Assembly: GCA_050999155.1 (NCBI GenBank)
Contig: JBPCPM010000111.1
Coordinates: forward strand, 1-22,289
DNA length: 22,289 nt
Source of the DNA: JBPCPM01 sp050999155
GTDB lineage: Bacteria > Actinomycetota > Thermoleophilia > Solirubrobacterales > 70-9
Reading direction: 5' to 3'
Shown here: positions 1 to 8,086 of the stretch, in pieces
Numbering within the stretch: position 1 is the first letter of the stretch
Layout: the number at the start of each line of letters is the position of its first letter
Notes under the pieces: generated by a model
The model's input: only the letters and a program-made list of their open reading frames with translations
Database searches by the model: none
Told to the model about the DNA's origin: nothing
Position numbers and translations under genes: made by a program

Positions 1-458
1 GCGCCAAGGCCGGCCCCGGCGCCATCATCGACGCCGACGGGCGGCAGGTCGGGCGCCACGCGGGACACGAGCGCTACACGGTGGGCCAGCGACGCGGGCT
101 CGGCGTGGCGGCCACCGAACCGCTGTACGTCACCGCGAAGGACGCCGACACCAACACGCTGACCATCGGCCCGGCCGCCGCGCTGGATCGCGACCACATC
201 GAGCTCGCCGATGTGCGCGTGTGGCGGGACATCTCACGCATCGATGGGGTCCGCGTGCGATCCCACGGCGCCGTTGTCGGTTGCACGGCGGGGCGCCCGT
301 CGGACCGGGGCAGGTCGCTGTCGCTGACGCTCGATGATCCCGTGCGCGCCCTGGCGCCAGGTCAGACCGCCTCGCTGCTCGCCGGAGAGCTGGTGGTCGG
401 CTGTGGTGTGATCCGGCTCGCCCCCCGACCGGCAGGCCGCCTCGCGAGCGCCGTCTAG
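1..458 (+). CDS. mnmA: tRNA-specific 2-thiouridylase MnmA, C-terminal part (5' truncated by window edge)
   Basis: The reading frame is open from base 3 to the TAG at 456-458, giving about 151 residues of the C-terminal part of MnmA. MnmA installs the 2-thio group on wobble uridine 34 of tRNA(Lys/Glu/Gln), using ATP and sulfur from a persulfide relay in the cytoplasm. What is seen is the conserved block around the HAGHERYTVGQRRGLGV segment (family pattern H-x-G-x-x-x-Y-T-x-G-Q-R-x-G-L-G), followed by PLYV and the C-terminal beta-barrel ending in the family motif APGQTASLLAGELVVGCGVI. The catalytic PP-loop and cysteines lie upstream of the window and cannot be checked. A 6-bp hairpin follows 20 nt after the stop. 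Identity is confident; completeness of the gene is unknown. Confidence 0.9.
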   Translation, partial: AKAGPGAIIDADGRQVGRHAGHERYTVGQRRGLGVAATEPLYVTAKDADTNTLTIGPAAALDRDHIELADVRVWRDISRIDGVRVRSHGAVVGCTAGRPSDRGRSLSLTLDDPVRALAPGQTASLLAGELVVGCGVIRLAPRPAGRLASAV

Positions 459-478
459 CACCCCGAACATCTCCAGCC

Positions 479-495
479 CGGCGGGACTTCCGCCG
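479..495 (+). terminator. Stem-loop after mnmA
   Basis: CGGCGG (479-484) pairs with CCGCCG (490-495) across a 5-nt loop, 20 nt after the mnmA stop. There is no T-tract, so this is a weak intrinsic-terminator candidate. It also lies only 11 nt before the assumed start of the next gene and could affect its initiation instead. Confidence 0.35.
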
Positions 496-506
496 ATACA
501 TGCACC

Positions 507-2102
507 GTGCCCTCGCGCTCGATCTGGTCCCCACGGCTTGTCGCTGGTGCGGTCCTCGCCCTGGTGGTGATCGTCGGCGCCGTGTCCCTGGCCGCTTCGT
601 CCCAGCGGCGATCGGTCGAGACGATCGTCGAGCAGACCCGTGCCGGCGAAAAGATGCTCACCGGGATGCTCGACCAGCAGACGGGCCTGCGCGGGTTCCG
701 GCTGACAGCGAAGGAGTCGTTTCTCACGCCGTACGAGAGCGGTCGCCGGAACTTCGCCGTGGCCATCAACCGCGCTCGCCAAGGGGCATCCGACGACGCC
801 GAGGCCAAGCAACTGCTCGCCACACAGGCCCGCCGAGCCGCCATCTGGCAACGCCTGGCCATCCGTGACGTGGCCCGGATCCGCCGGACCGACAAGCCCG
901 ACCTCGACGCCGAGGCGCTACAGGAAGGCCGCGACGCGATGAACGCCTTTCGCAGCGCCAACGGTCGCTACCAGCGCCGGCTCGACCGGCGCCGGGCGGC
1001 ACAGCTTCGGAAGGTCGAGTACGTGCCGGCGGCCATCATCCTTGTCTTGGGGGGCATCTTCAGCGCGATCACGTTCATGGTGCTCTCACGGTCGATTCGC
1101 CGCGACCGGGAGCGCGAGGACGCCGACGAGGCGTACCGCCGCTCCCAGCGCGAGCTCACCGCCGCGCTGCAGGCCACGCGCGACGAGCCGGAAGCGCACG
1201 AGCTGCTCTGCCGCCACCTGGAACGGTCCACCGGAGGCACCGCCACGATCCAGCAGACGAAATCGTCGGCCGATTCGATGTCGCTGCTGCGCTCGGCCGA
1301 GGCGGGCTCACGCTCACCCTGCCTCGCCGTGCGGCTCGGGGCCGACTATGAACGCACCCCGCACGTCGAGCCGCTGATGGCGTGCGACATCTGCGGGCAG
1401 AAGCCCGGAGCCTCGACCTGCCGGCCCCTGCTGGTCGGCGGCGAGACCTTCGGATCGGTGCTGCTGTCCCACGGCGGGGAGCTGGAGGCCGGCCACCGCC
1501 GTCACCTCGAGGACAGCGTGGAGCAGGCGGCGCCGGTCCTGGCGAACCTGCGCAACCTCACCCGGGCGGAAGCCCGGGCCCGGACCGATGCTCTGACCGG
1601 CCTGCCCAACCGGCGGGCCTTCGACGACGAGCTGCGTCGCCTGGTCGCCCACGCCAAGCGCAACGGGTCGGCGGTGACGGCGATGCTCATCGACATCGAC
1701 CACTTCAAGTCGCTCAACGACACCTACGGCCACGAGCGAGGCGACGAGGCCCTGGCGACCGTCGCCAAGGTGCTCGCGGACACCGTGAGGACCAGCGACT
1801 TCGTTGCCCGCTACGGCGGCGAGGAGTTCGTGGCCCTGCTGCCCGACACCGACCGCACCGAGGCGGCCGTGCCCGCCGAGAAGCTGCGGCGGGCGGTCAG
1901 CGAGGCGTCGCTGTCCATCGACCGCCAGATCACGATCAGCGTCGGCGTCGCCTGTTTTCCCCCCGACGGCATGGATCCCCACGCCCTGCTGCGCAGCGCC
2001 GACCGGGCGCTGTACGCGGCCAAGGAGGCCGGCCGCGATCGGGTCGAGCTCGCGCCGGAACCCGAGCCGCCGGTCGACGAGGTCGCGCCGGCGGGCAGCT
2101 AG
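507..2102 (+). CDS. Membrane diguanylate cyclase (CHASE3 - GAF-like - GGDEF)
   Basis: A 531-residue membrane protein predicted to make cyclic di-GMP from two GTP. Seen in order: TM1 (about 11-31); an extracytoplasmic CHASE3-like sensor (about 35-170, with the DQQTGLRGFRLTAKESFLTPY signature); TM2 (about 174-196); a charged helical linker; a GAF-like domain (about 225-350) with cysteines near its centre (C293, C296, C305); and GGDEF (about 355-515). The GGDEF domain starts with DALTGLPNRRAF, has the DIDHFKSLNDTYGH metal/GTP segment and the active-site GGEEF (437-441). An RTSD product-inhibition site (428-431) lies exactly five residues before GGEEF. The catalytic and feedback sites both look intact. 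The start is GTG at 507, chosen because TM1 follows directly; no good ribosome site is visible. It is not in the pilus operon, but its product matches the riboswitch found before pilA. Confidence 0.9.
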   Translation: MPSRSIWSPRLVAGAVLALVVIVGAVSLAASSQRRSVETIVEQTRAGEKMLTGMLDQQTGLRGFRLTAKESFLTPYESGRRNFAVAINRARQGASDDAEAKQLLATQARRAAIWQRLAIRDVARIRRTDKPDLDAEALQEGRDAMNAFRSANGRYQRRLDRRRAAQLRKVEYVPAAIILVLGGIFSAITFMVLSRSIRRDREREDADEAYRRSQRELTAALQATRDEPEAHELLCRHLERSTGGTATIQQTKSSADSMSLLRSAEAGSRSPCLAVRLGADYERTPHVEPLMACDICGQKPGASTCRPLLVGGETFGSVLLSHGGELEAGHRRHLEDSVEQAAPVLANLRNLTRAEARARTDALTGLPNRRAFDDELRRLVAHAKRNGSAVTAMLIDIDHFKSLNDTYGHERGDEALATVAKVLADTVRTSDFVARYGGEEFVALLPDTDRTEAAVPAEKLRRAVSEASLSIDRQITISVGVACFPPDGMDPHALLRSADRALYAAKEAGRDRVELAPEPEPPVDEVAPAGS

Positions 2103-2110
2103 AAGCCTCC

Positions 2111-2134
2111 CCGCCGGCCCCGTCTCGACGGCGG
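2111..2134 (+). terminator. Stem-loop after the GGDEF gene
   Basis: CCGCCG (2111-2116) is complementary to CGGCGG (2129-2134), 8 nt after the stop codon of the cyclase gene. No T-run follows, so termination here is only a possibility. Confidence 0.35.
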
Positions 2135-2198
2135 ACGGGTCTGCATCGACCGGGCACCGCGTTGCCGGAGGGAACCGTTCGCGCGCCTGCGCGTCCTC

Positions 2199-2204
2199 TA
2201 CCCT
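2199..2204 (+). promoter_or_regulatory. Putative -10 element for alaS operon
   Basis: TACCCT fits the relaxed actinobacterial -10 pattern TANNNT and lies in the 164-nt gap before alaS. The same hexamer precedes aroC (21793-21798). No convincing -35 was found at 16-18 nt, so support is modest. Confidence 0.35.
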
Positions 2205-2230
2205 CTGGGGTTCGGTCTGGCAGGGCGCCT

Positions 2231-2245
2231 TCCGGTCGGACCGGA
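2231..2245. repeat. Perfect inverted repeat before alaS
   Basis: TCCGGTC-G-GACCGGA is a 7+1+7 palindrome 21 nt upstream of the alaS ATG. Its right arm overlaps the only GGAGG-like sequence (2243-2247) available as a ribosome site. It could be an operator or a chance GC-rich palindrome; no regulator can be assigned. Confidence 0.4.
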
Positions 2246-2266
2246 GGCAGTCCCCACCGTCCCTCC

Positions 2267-4882
2267 ATGCACGCACACGAGATCCGCGAGACCTACCTGC
2301 GGTACTTCACCGAGCGCGACCACCGGGCGCTCGACTCCGCGTCGTTGGTGCCTGCCGCCACCGATGTGTCCGTGCTGCTGACCACGGCAGGCATGCAACC
2401 GCTCAAGCCGTACTTCCTCGGCGTCGAGAAGCCGCCGAGCCCGCGGATGACCTCGTGCCAGAAGTGCTTCCGCACCACCGACATCGACCAGGTCGGCTCC
2501 ACGGCGCGGCACCTCACCTTCTTCGAGATGCTCGGGAACTTCTCGATCGGCGACTACTTCAAGGCCGATGCCATCCGCCACGGCTGGGAGTTGTCCATCG
2601 ACGGGCTGGGGCTCGATCCCGCCGACATCTGGGTCACGGTCTTCGGAGGCGACGAGGACCTCGGCCTCGGGCCCGACCAGGAGGCCATCGACCACTGGCT
2701 CGAGCTCGGCGTCCCGCAGGAGCGGATCGTGCAGCTCGGCCGCGACGACAACTTCTGGCAGGCCGGGTCCACCGGTCCCTGTGGGCCGTGCTCGGAGATG
2801 TACCTCGATCGCGGCGAGCAGTTCGACGGCCAGGCCCCCGGCGATGACGGCGAGCGGTTCCTGGAGTACTGGAACCACGTCTTCATGACCTACGAGCTCG
2901 GCGACGAAGGCTCGCTGGAGCCTCTGCCCGCCCGCAACATCGACACGGGCATGGGCCTGGAGCGGATGGCCGCGATCCTCCAGGGCGTCGACTCGGTGTT
3001 CGAGACCGACGGCTTCCGTCCGCTGATCGCCCTCGCCGAGGAGCTGTCGGGCCGCGGCTACCGCGACGACGAGCGGACGACGCGGGCGATGCGCATCGTG
3101 GCCGACCACGCGCGGGGCACCGCGTTCCTGCTCGCCGACGGTGTGGTGCCCTCCAACGAGGACCGTGGCTACATCCTGCGCCGGATCATGCGCCGGGCCA
3201 TCCAGCAGGGCGGTGTGCTCGAGCTCCCGGCCCCGTTCCTCGAGCGGTTCGTGACCGTCGTCATCGAGACCATGGCCGGGGCCTACCCCGAGCTGCAGAC
3301 CGAGCGCGACACCATCCTGCGCTGGGTCCGCGCCGAGGAGGAACACTTCGCCCATACCCTCGAGCACGGATCCGGCCTGCTGGACCAGGCGCTCGAGCGC
3401 GCCCGCGCCGAGGGCCGCCGCGAGCTCGACGCCGAGACCGCATTCCAGCTGCACGACACCTACGGCTTCCCCTTCGAGCTGACCAGCGAGCTGGTCCGCG
3501 AGGCCGGCCTCGGCGTCGACGAGATCGGCTTCCAGCGCCTGATGCGCGAGCAACGTGAACGAGCCCGCGCCGGAGCCGGCGGCGGCCCCGCGGTCCTCTC
3601 GCCCGGGGAGATCACCGGGTTCGCGGCGGGCGCGCGGCCGACGCGCTTCGTCGGCTACGAGACCTTGCGCGCCGAGACGACCGTCGCCGCCGTGGAGGCC
3701 CAGGATGGCCGCACGCTGGTCAAGCTCGAGGAGAGCCCCTTCTACCCCGAGGGTGGCGGCCAGATCTCCGACGACGGGGTGCTGGAGTGGGAGGGAGGCA
3801 CGGCCGAGGTCGCATCCGTCTTTCGCCTCGGCGACGACCAGGCTCTCGCCGTTCCGGCAGGCGTTCGGGCGCCGGACGCCGGCCAACGGGTCCAGGCCCG
3901 GGTCGACCACCGTACGCGCCACGCCACGATGCGCAACCACACGGCGACCCACCTGCTCCACGCTGCGCTGCGCGACGTGCTGGGGACACACGTGCGCCAG
4001 GCCGGCTCGGCTGTGCGCCCCGACAAGCTGCGCTTCGACTTCAGCCATCACGGTCCTCTCACCGACGCCGAGTGTGCGCGGGTGGTGGCGTTGGTCAACG
4101 GCTGGATCGCCGACGCCGACCCCGTCCGTGCCCTGACCATGACGTTGCCCGAGGCCAAGAAGCTCGGCGCGATGGCCCTGTTCGGCGAGAAGTACGGCGA
4201 GTGGGTGCGCGTCGTCGAGGTCCAGGAGGTCTCGCGCGAGCTGTGCGGCGGAACCCACGTGGCCAACACGGCGGAGATCGGCATCTTCGCCCTGACCGCC
4301 GAGACGTCCAGCGCGGCCAACGTCCGCCGCATCGAGGCGATCACCGGCCCGGCCGCCATCGAGCATTTCGGCCGCCAGGCGGCGGAGCTCCTGGAGATCG
4401 GGCGCATCACCCGCTCGGCCGACGATCCAGTCGCAGGCGTGCGGCGGCTGTCCGAGCAGGTCGAGGAGCTGCGCGAGGCGTCGAAGCGCAGCGGCCAAGC
4501 CGAGGCGGCGGGCCTCGCCGAGGAGCTCGAGGGCCAGGCCGAGGAGATCGAGGGTGTCCACGTGCTTACGGCACGGACCGGGATCTCCGATCAGCGCGAG
4601 ATGCTCGATCTCGCCGACAAGCTCAAGCAACGCCTGGGCGAGGCCACCGTCGTGCTGGGCGGCGCCGGCGACGGCAAGGTCGGCCTGGTGGCGAGCTTCA
4701 CCACGGGAGCCATCGAACGGGGCGCGAGCGCGTCGACGGTGGTGCGCGAGGCCGCGCAGCTCGTGGGCGGGGGCGGGGGAGGCCGCGACGATGTCGCCCA
4801 GGCCGGCGGGCGCGATCCCGACCGGCTCGACGAGGCGCTCGTGGCCGCGCGCGGCGCCATCGAGCGGGTCCTGCGCGGCTGA
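2267..4882 (+). CDS. alaS: Alanine--tRNA ligase
   Basis: An 871-residue cytoplasmic class II synthetase that charges tRNA(Ala) and clears mischarged Ser/Gly. The start at ATG 2267 gives the family N-terminus (HEIRETYLRYF, then TTAGMQPLKPYF). The catalytic core carries RHLTFFEMLGNFSIGDYFK and GPCGPCSEMYLDRG. The editing domain has the metal site HTATH (H558, H562) and CGGTH (C660, H664), all present. The C-terminal DHHA1-like region ends with a Gly-rich VGGGGGGRDDVAQAGG motif. Length is normal for the family. ruvX starts 3 nt downstream, so alaS, ruvX, mltG and aroE look co-transcribed. A much longer open frame upstream of 2267 is GC-rich read-through and not part of the protein. Confidence 0.97.
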   Translation: MHAHEIRETYLRYFTERDHRALDSASLVPAATDVSVLLTTAGMQPLKPYFLGVEKPPSPRMTSCQKCFRTTDIDQVGSTARHLTFFEMLGNFSIGDYFKADAIRHGWELSIDGLGLDPADIWVTVFGGDEDLGLGPDQEAIDHWLELGVPQERIVQLGRDDNFWQAGSTGPCGPCSEMYLDRGEQFDGQAPGDDGERFLEYWNHVFMTYELGDEGSLEPLPARNIDTGMGLERMAAILQGVDSVFETDGFRPLIALAEELSGRGYRDDERTTRAMRIVADHARGTAFLLADGVVPSNEDRGYILRRIMRRAIQQGGVLELPAPFLERFVTVVIETMAGAYPELQTERDTILRWVRAEEEHFAHTLEHGSGLLDQALERARAEGRRELDAETAFQLHDTYGFPFELTSELVREAGLGVDEIGFQRLMREQRERARAGAGGGPAVLSPGEITGFAAGARPTRFVGYETLRAETTVAAVEAQDGRTLVKLEESPFYPEGGGQISDDGVLEWEGGTAEVASVFRLGDDQALAVPAGVRAPDAGQRVQARVDHRTRHATMRNHTATHLLHAALRDVLGTHVRQAGSAVRPDKLRFDFSHHGPLTDAECARVVALVNGWIADADPVRALTMTLPEAKKLGAMALFGEKYGEWVRVVEVQEVSRELCGGTHVANTAEIGIFALTAETSSAANVRRIEAITGPAAIEHFGRQAAELLEIGRITRSADDPVAGVRRLSEQVEELREASKRSGQAEAAGLAEELEGQAEEIEGVHVLTARTGISDQREMLDLADKLKQRLGEATVVLGGAGDGKVGLVASFTTGAIERGASASTVVREAAQLVGGGGGGRDDVAQAGGRDPDRLDEALVAARGAIERVLRG

Positions 4883-4885
4883 CCG

Positions 4886-5269
4886 ATGCGGGTGCTCGCC
4901 CTCGACCACGGTACGGCCCGCTGCGGGGCGGCCATCTGCGACCCGTCCGGCACGATCGTGCGGCCGCTCGAAGTGATCGCGCCTCCCGACACGAGCGCCG
5001 TGGCGCGGATCGTCGCCGACAGCGACGTCGGCCAGGTGGTGGTCGGGGTCCCGGTCGGCATGTCGGGGGCCGAGGGCGAGCAGGCGGCGATCGCCCGCCG
5101 CTTCATCGACGAGCTCACCGAGGCGCTGGCCGTGCCCGTCGTCGGCTACGACGAGCGGCTGACGACGCGCCTTGCCCAGCAGACGCGCCGGGACACCGGC
5201 TCGCGGGCCGCCGAGGACTCGCTGGCGGCCGCGCACCTGCTCGAGAGCTACCTGGCCGCCTCGTCATGA
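4886..5269 (+). CDS. ruvX: Putative pre-16S rRNA nuclease RuvX/YqgF
   Basis: A 127-residue RNase H-fold protein of the YqgF family, which in E. coli takes part in maturing the 5' end of 16S rRNA; a role in recombination has also been proposed for some relatives. Family motifs are seen in order: ALDHGTARCGAA (first acidic residue and the G-T-x-R-x-G-x-A signature), VVVGVPVGMSG, the YDERLTT segment carrying the second acidic pair, and AAEDSLAAAHLLESYL with the last conserved aspartate/alanine block. Length is typical. It starts 3 nt after alaS and its TGA overlaps the mltG ATG (ATGA), which supports translational coupling. This alaS-ruvX-mltG order is the normal actinobacterial arrangement. Confidence 0.93.
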   Translation: MRVLALDHGTARCGAAICDPSGTIVRPLEVIAPPDTSAVARIVADSDVGQVVVGVPVGMSGAEGEQAAIARRFIDELTEALAVPVVGYDERLTTRLAQQTRRDTGSRAAEDSLAAAHLLESYLAASS

Positions 5270-7230
5270 GCGACTCGCTGGATCCGGAGGAGTTCGAGCG
5301 CCGCGCCGCCGAGCGTCGAGCGCAACGGCGGGGAGGCCGGAAGTCCAAGCGGGGCGGGCGCCCGCATGACGCGGCGGAGCACACGCCGGCCCCTGCGCCT
5401 GATCCGCCCCCGGCCTCCGGCCCCGAGCCGGATTTCGACAGCCCGTCGTCCCGCCCGCCGAGTCCGCGCCGGGGCGTTTCCCGCCCGGCTCCGGGGCGAT
5501 CCGCGGAACAGCCCCCGGTGGCACGCCCGCAACGGCCGCAGCCACCGCCTTCCGGTCCGCTTCCCGCGACGCCCGCGCCCCGGGCCGTCGACACGCAGCC
5601 CTCGGCCCCCGATGAGTCTGCCGTCACGCCTGCGGTCCGGCCGCCTGAGGCCGCCGAGGCATCCGCGCCCCCGGCCCCAGCCTCGACCGATGCGTCGGCG
5701 GCCCCACCCGAGCCGGCGGTGCCGTCGCTTCCACGCGTCCGGCACGATCTCGGTGAGGAGGGCGTCATCGATGCACCGCAAGCGGGTGCGGCAGCAGAGA
5801 CCGCCCACGAGGCGGCGGGCGCCATCACGGGCCGGTCCCCCGAGACCGCGCGGGAACCGGCGGTTGACGAGCCTGCGTCCGCTCCGACCCCGGAACCGGA
5901 ACCCGACCCCGACGCGGTGGCCGCGACACCGCCGACCGACGCACCCGAGGCGCCCTCCGAGCCGGATCTGGCGCCAGAGACGGAGTCGGAACCTGAGCCG
6001 GACCCCGAAACGCTGGAAGCCGAGCTCCACCACTGGCCCTCCCAGGCCCACCCGCCGCCGCCGCTGGATCCCGAGGAGCACGACGATCCCCCGACGGGCG
6101 ACCATCCCACCCGCGACGGATGGGCAGCCCATCAGCAGGCTGCCTGGCGTGCCCGCCGATCGGCCGCCTCCGGCCGGCGCGGAGCAGGGCGCATCGCCGC
6201 GGCCGTGGGCGCGGTGCTGGTGGGTGCCGCCGTGCTGTGGCTGGCCCTGGCCCTGTGGCAGCCATTCGGCGACCAGGGAGACGGGATCGTGCAAGTCCGC
6301 GTGCCCGAGGGGTCGGGTACGAGCGACATCGCCCAGCAGCTCGACGAGGAGAAGGTCGTCGGCAGCGCTCGCCTGTTCGAGCTGCGGCTCACGCTGTCGG
6401 GCAAGCGAGGCGAGATCCAGGCCGGTGCCTACACCCTGGCCGAGGGCATGAGCTACGGCGCCGCGATCGACGAGCTGACCACGCCGCCCGAGCGCCGTGT
6501 CATCACGGTGTCGATCCCGGAAGGCCTCTCACGCCGCGAGCTCGCGCCGATCGTCCGCGAGGCCGGTGTCAAGGGCGACTACCGCAAGGCGTCACAGAGC
6601 TCGAAGGGATTCGCCCCCGACGACTACGGGGCCAAGGACCCCAAGACCCTCGAGGGATTCCTGTTCCCGTCGACCTACGAGCTGCGCCCGGGGGCATCGG
6701 CCAACCAGCTGGTGCGCAAGCAGACCGACGCCTTCGTGAAGCAGTTCGACGGCGTCTCGCGCAGCAAGATCAAGCAGCTGACCCTCACCCCGTACGAGAT
6801 CCTCACCGTGGCCTCGATGATCGAGCGCGAGGTCTCGCTCGACAAGGAACGGCCCCTGGTCGCGGCGGTCATCTACAACCGTCTACGCAAGGGCGAGCCG
6901 CTGGGCATCGACGCGACCGTGCGGTTCGCGGTCAACAACTGGACCGAGCCGCTGACGAAGTCCGAGCTCGACAGCAGCTCCGCCTACAACACCCGCAAGC
7001 GCGCCGGGCTCCCGCCCGGGCCCATCGGCAACCCCGGTCTCGCGTCGATCGAGGCGGCCGTGGAGCCCGCCGACTCCGACGCCTTCTTCTACGTGGTCAA
7101 GCCCAACACGTGCAACGAGCACACCTTCGTCGAAACCTCGGAGGAGTTCGAGCAGGCCAGCGCCGCCTACAACCGCGCCCGCGAGGAGGCCGGCGGCCGT
7201 GCCCCCACGAGCTGCCCCGACGACGGCTGA
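5266..7230 (+). CDS. mltG: Endolytic murein transglycosylase MltG (YceG-like) with long disordered N-terminus
   Basis: A 654-residue inner-membrane enzyme that cleaves nascent glycan strands and is thought to set peptidoglycan chain length. Residues 1 to about 300 are a cytoplasmic tail rich in Pro, Ala, Glu and Asp with no recognisable domain. One TM follows at about 307-330, then the extracytoplasmic YceG domain (about 340-640). Diagnostic motifs are LEGFLFPSTYEL (about 462-473), ASMIERE (516-522, with the predicted catalytic glutamate at E520 by analogy to E. coli), VIYNRLRKGEPLGIDATV, and the segment YNTRKRAGLPPGPIGNPG. The catalytic half is of normal length; the tail makes the protein nearly twice the E. 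coli size, as is common in actinobacteria. The ATG lies within the ruvX stop, and the 3' end overlaps aroE by 32 nt. Confidence 0.93.
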   Translation: MSDSLDPEEFERRAAERRAQRRGGRKSKRGGRPHDAAEHTPAPAPDPPPASGPEPDFDSPSSRPPSPRRGVSRPAPGRSAEQPPVARPQRPQPPPSGPLPATPAPRAVDTQPSAPDESAVTPAVRPPEAAEASAPPAPASTDASAAPPEPAVPSLPRVRHDLGEEGVIDAPQAGAAAETAHEAAGAITGRSPETAREPAVDEPASAPTPEPEPDPDAVAATPPTDAPEAPSEPDLAPETESEPEPDPETLEAELHHWPSQAHPPPPLDPEEHDDPPTGDHPTRDGWAAHQQAAWRARRSAASGRRGAGRIAAAVGAVLVGAAVLWLALALWQPFGDQGDGIVQVRVPEGSGTSDIAQQLDEEKVVGSARLFELRLTLSGKRGEIQAGAYTLAEGMSYGAAIDELTTPPERRVITVSIPEGLSRRELAPIVREAGVKGDYRKASQSSKGFAPDDYGAKDPKTLEGFLFPSTYELRPGASANQLVRKQTDAFVKQFDGVSRSKIKQLTLTPYEILTVASMIEREVSLDKERPLVAAVIYNRLRKGEPLGIDATVRFAVNNWTEPLTKSELDSSSAYNTRKRAGLPPGPIGNPGLASIEAAVEPADSDAFFYVVKPNTCNEHTFVETSEEFEQASAAYNRAREEAGGRAPTSCPDDG

Positions 7231-8086
7231 TCACCGAGGCGCAGACGGGCCGCCGGTACAGCTCGGTGTGGTCGGGCACCCGATCTCCCACTCGCGCTCG
7301 CCGGCCATGCACGCCGCCGCCCTCGCCGACGTGGGCCTTGGGGACTGGAGCTACCGCGCCATCGACCTCGCTCCGGAGGCCTTCGAGATGGGCATCCGTG
7401 GTCTGGCTCGCGACCATCTCGGGGTCAACGTCACCGTGCCGCACAAGCCCGCCGCCCTGGCCGTCGCCGATGGTGCGTCGGGGGCGGCAACGGCGATCGG
7501 GGCGGCCAACACGCTGAGCTTCGTCGACGGCGCGATCCACGCGGAGAACACCGACGCCCCGGGACTGCTGGCCGCCCTCCCGCGTGAGGTCGCCGGAGCG
7601 CGGGTCCTCGTCCTGGGCGCCGGCGGAGCGGGCCGGGCCGCGGTCTGGGCGCTGCACGGCGCCGGGGCACGCGTCGAGGTATGGAACCGCAGCCCCGAAC
7701 GGGCCGAGCAGCTGGCGTCGGAGATGGGCGTCGCCGCGGTGCGCGCCGACCCCCAGGGCACGGTGGACACGCGCGCGGTGGACGTCATCGTGAACACCAC
7801 GACCGTGGGAATGAAGGGCACTGGACAAACGTTCAAGTCATTGCCGCTCGCCGTCGATCACCTCGGTAGCGCTCAAACCGTGGTCGACCTGGCCTACCGG
7901 GACAGCGACACCGATCTGCTCTTGGCGGCACGCCGCCAGGGGTCGGCGGTCGTCGATGGACTCGAGGTCCTGGTCCAGCAGGGTGCGATCGCTTTTGAGA
8001 TCTGGACCGGCCACGAGGCCCCGATCGCCACGATGCGTCTTGCCGCCCGAGCACCCCACACCCACACGCCCTCCCGCACCGCCTGA
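7199..8086 (+). CDS. aroE: Shikimate dehydrogenase (NADP+)
   Basis: A 295-residue cytoplasmic enzyme that reduces 3-dehydroshikimate to shikimate in the aromatic amino acid pathway. Visible are the substrate domain start LGVVGHPISHSRSP, NVTVPHKP with the catalytic lysine (K83), AANT (N104), ENTDAPG with the catalytic aspartate (D119), the Rossmann loop GAGGAG (140-145), NTTTVGM, and the C-terminal GLEVLVQQGAIAFEIWTG signature. The start is GTG 7199, inside mltG; no other start codon precedes the LGVVG core, so this start is nearly forced and leaves about 20 extra N-terminal residues. It closes the housekeeping run. The next shikimate gene, aroC, lies 13.7 kb downstream beyond the pilus cluster. 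The 3' end overlaps pilB. Confidence 0.95.
   Translation: MPPRAAPTTADHRGADGPPVQLGVVGHPISHSRSPAMHAAALADVGLGDWSYRAIDLAPEAFEMGIRGLARDHLGVNVTVPHKPAALAVADGASGAATAIGAANTLSFVDGAIHAENTDAPGLLAALPREVAGARVLVLGAGGAGRAAVWALHGAGARVEVWNRSPERAEQLASEMGVAAVRADPQGTVDTRAVDVIVNTTTVGMKGTGQTFKSLPLAVDHLGSAQTVVDLAYRDSDTDLLLAARRQGSAVVDGLEVLVQQGAIAFEIWTGHEAPIATMRLAARAPHTHTPSRTA

Noticed and set aside
1382..2266. Upstream extension of alaS over the 3' half of the GGDEF gene
   Set aside because: The extension is Arg/Pro-rich frame-shifted read of the cyclase gene; the canonical AlaRS N-terminus begins at 2267.
2103..2266. T-box or other aminoacylation sensor before alaS
   Set aside because: No T-box sequence, specifier loop or antiterminator could be found in the 164-nt gap.
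2198..5236. Very long minus-strand open frame (over 1000 codons) opposite alaS and ruvX
   Set aside because: It is the antisense of two well-identified genes in high-GC DNA and shows no domain; such shadows are expected where stop codons are rare.
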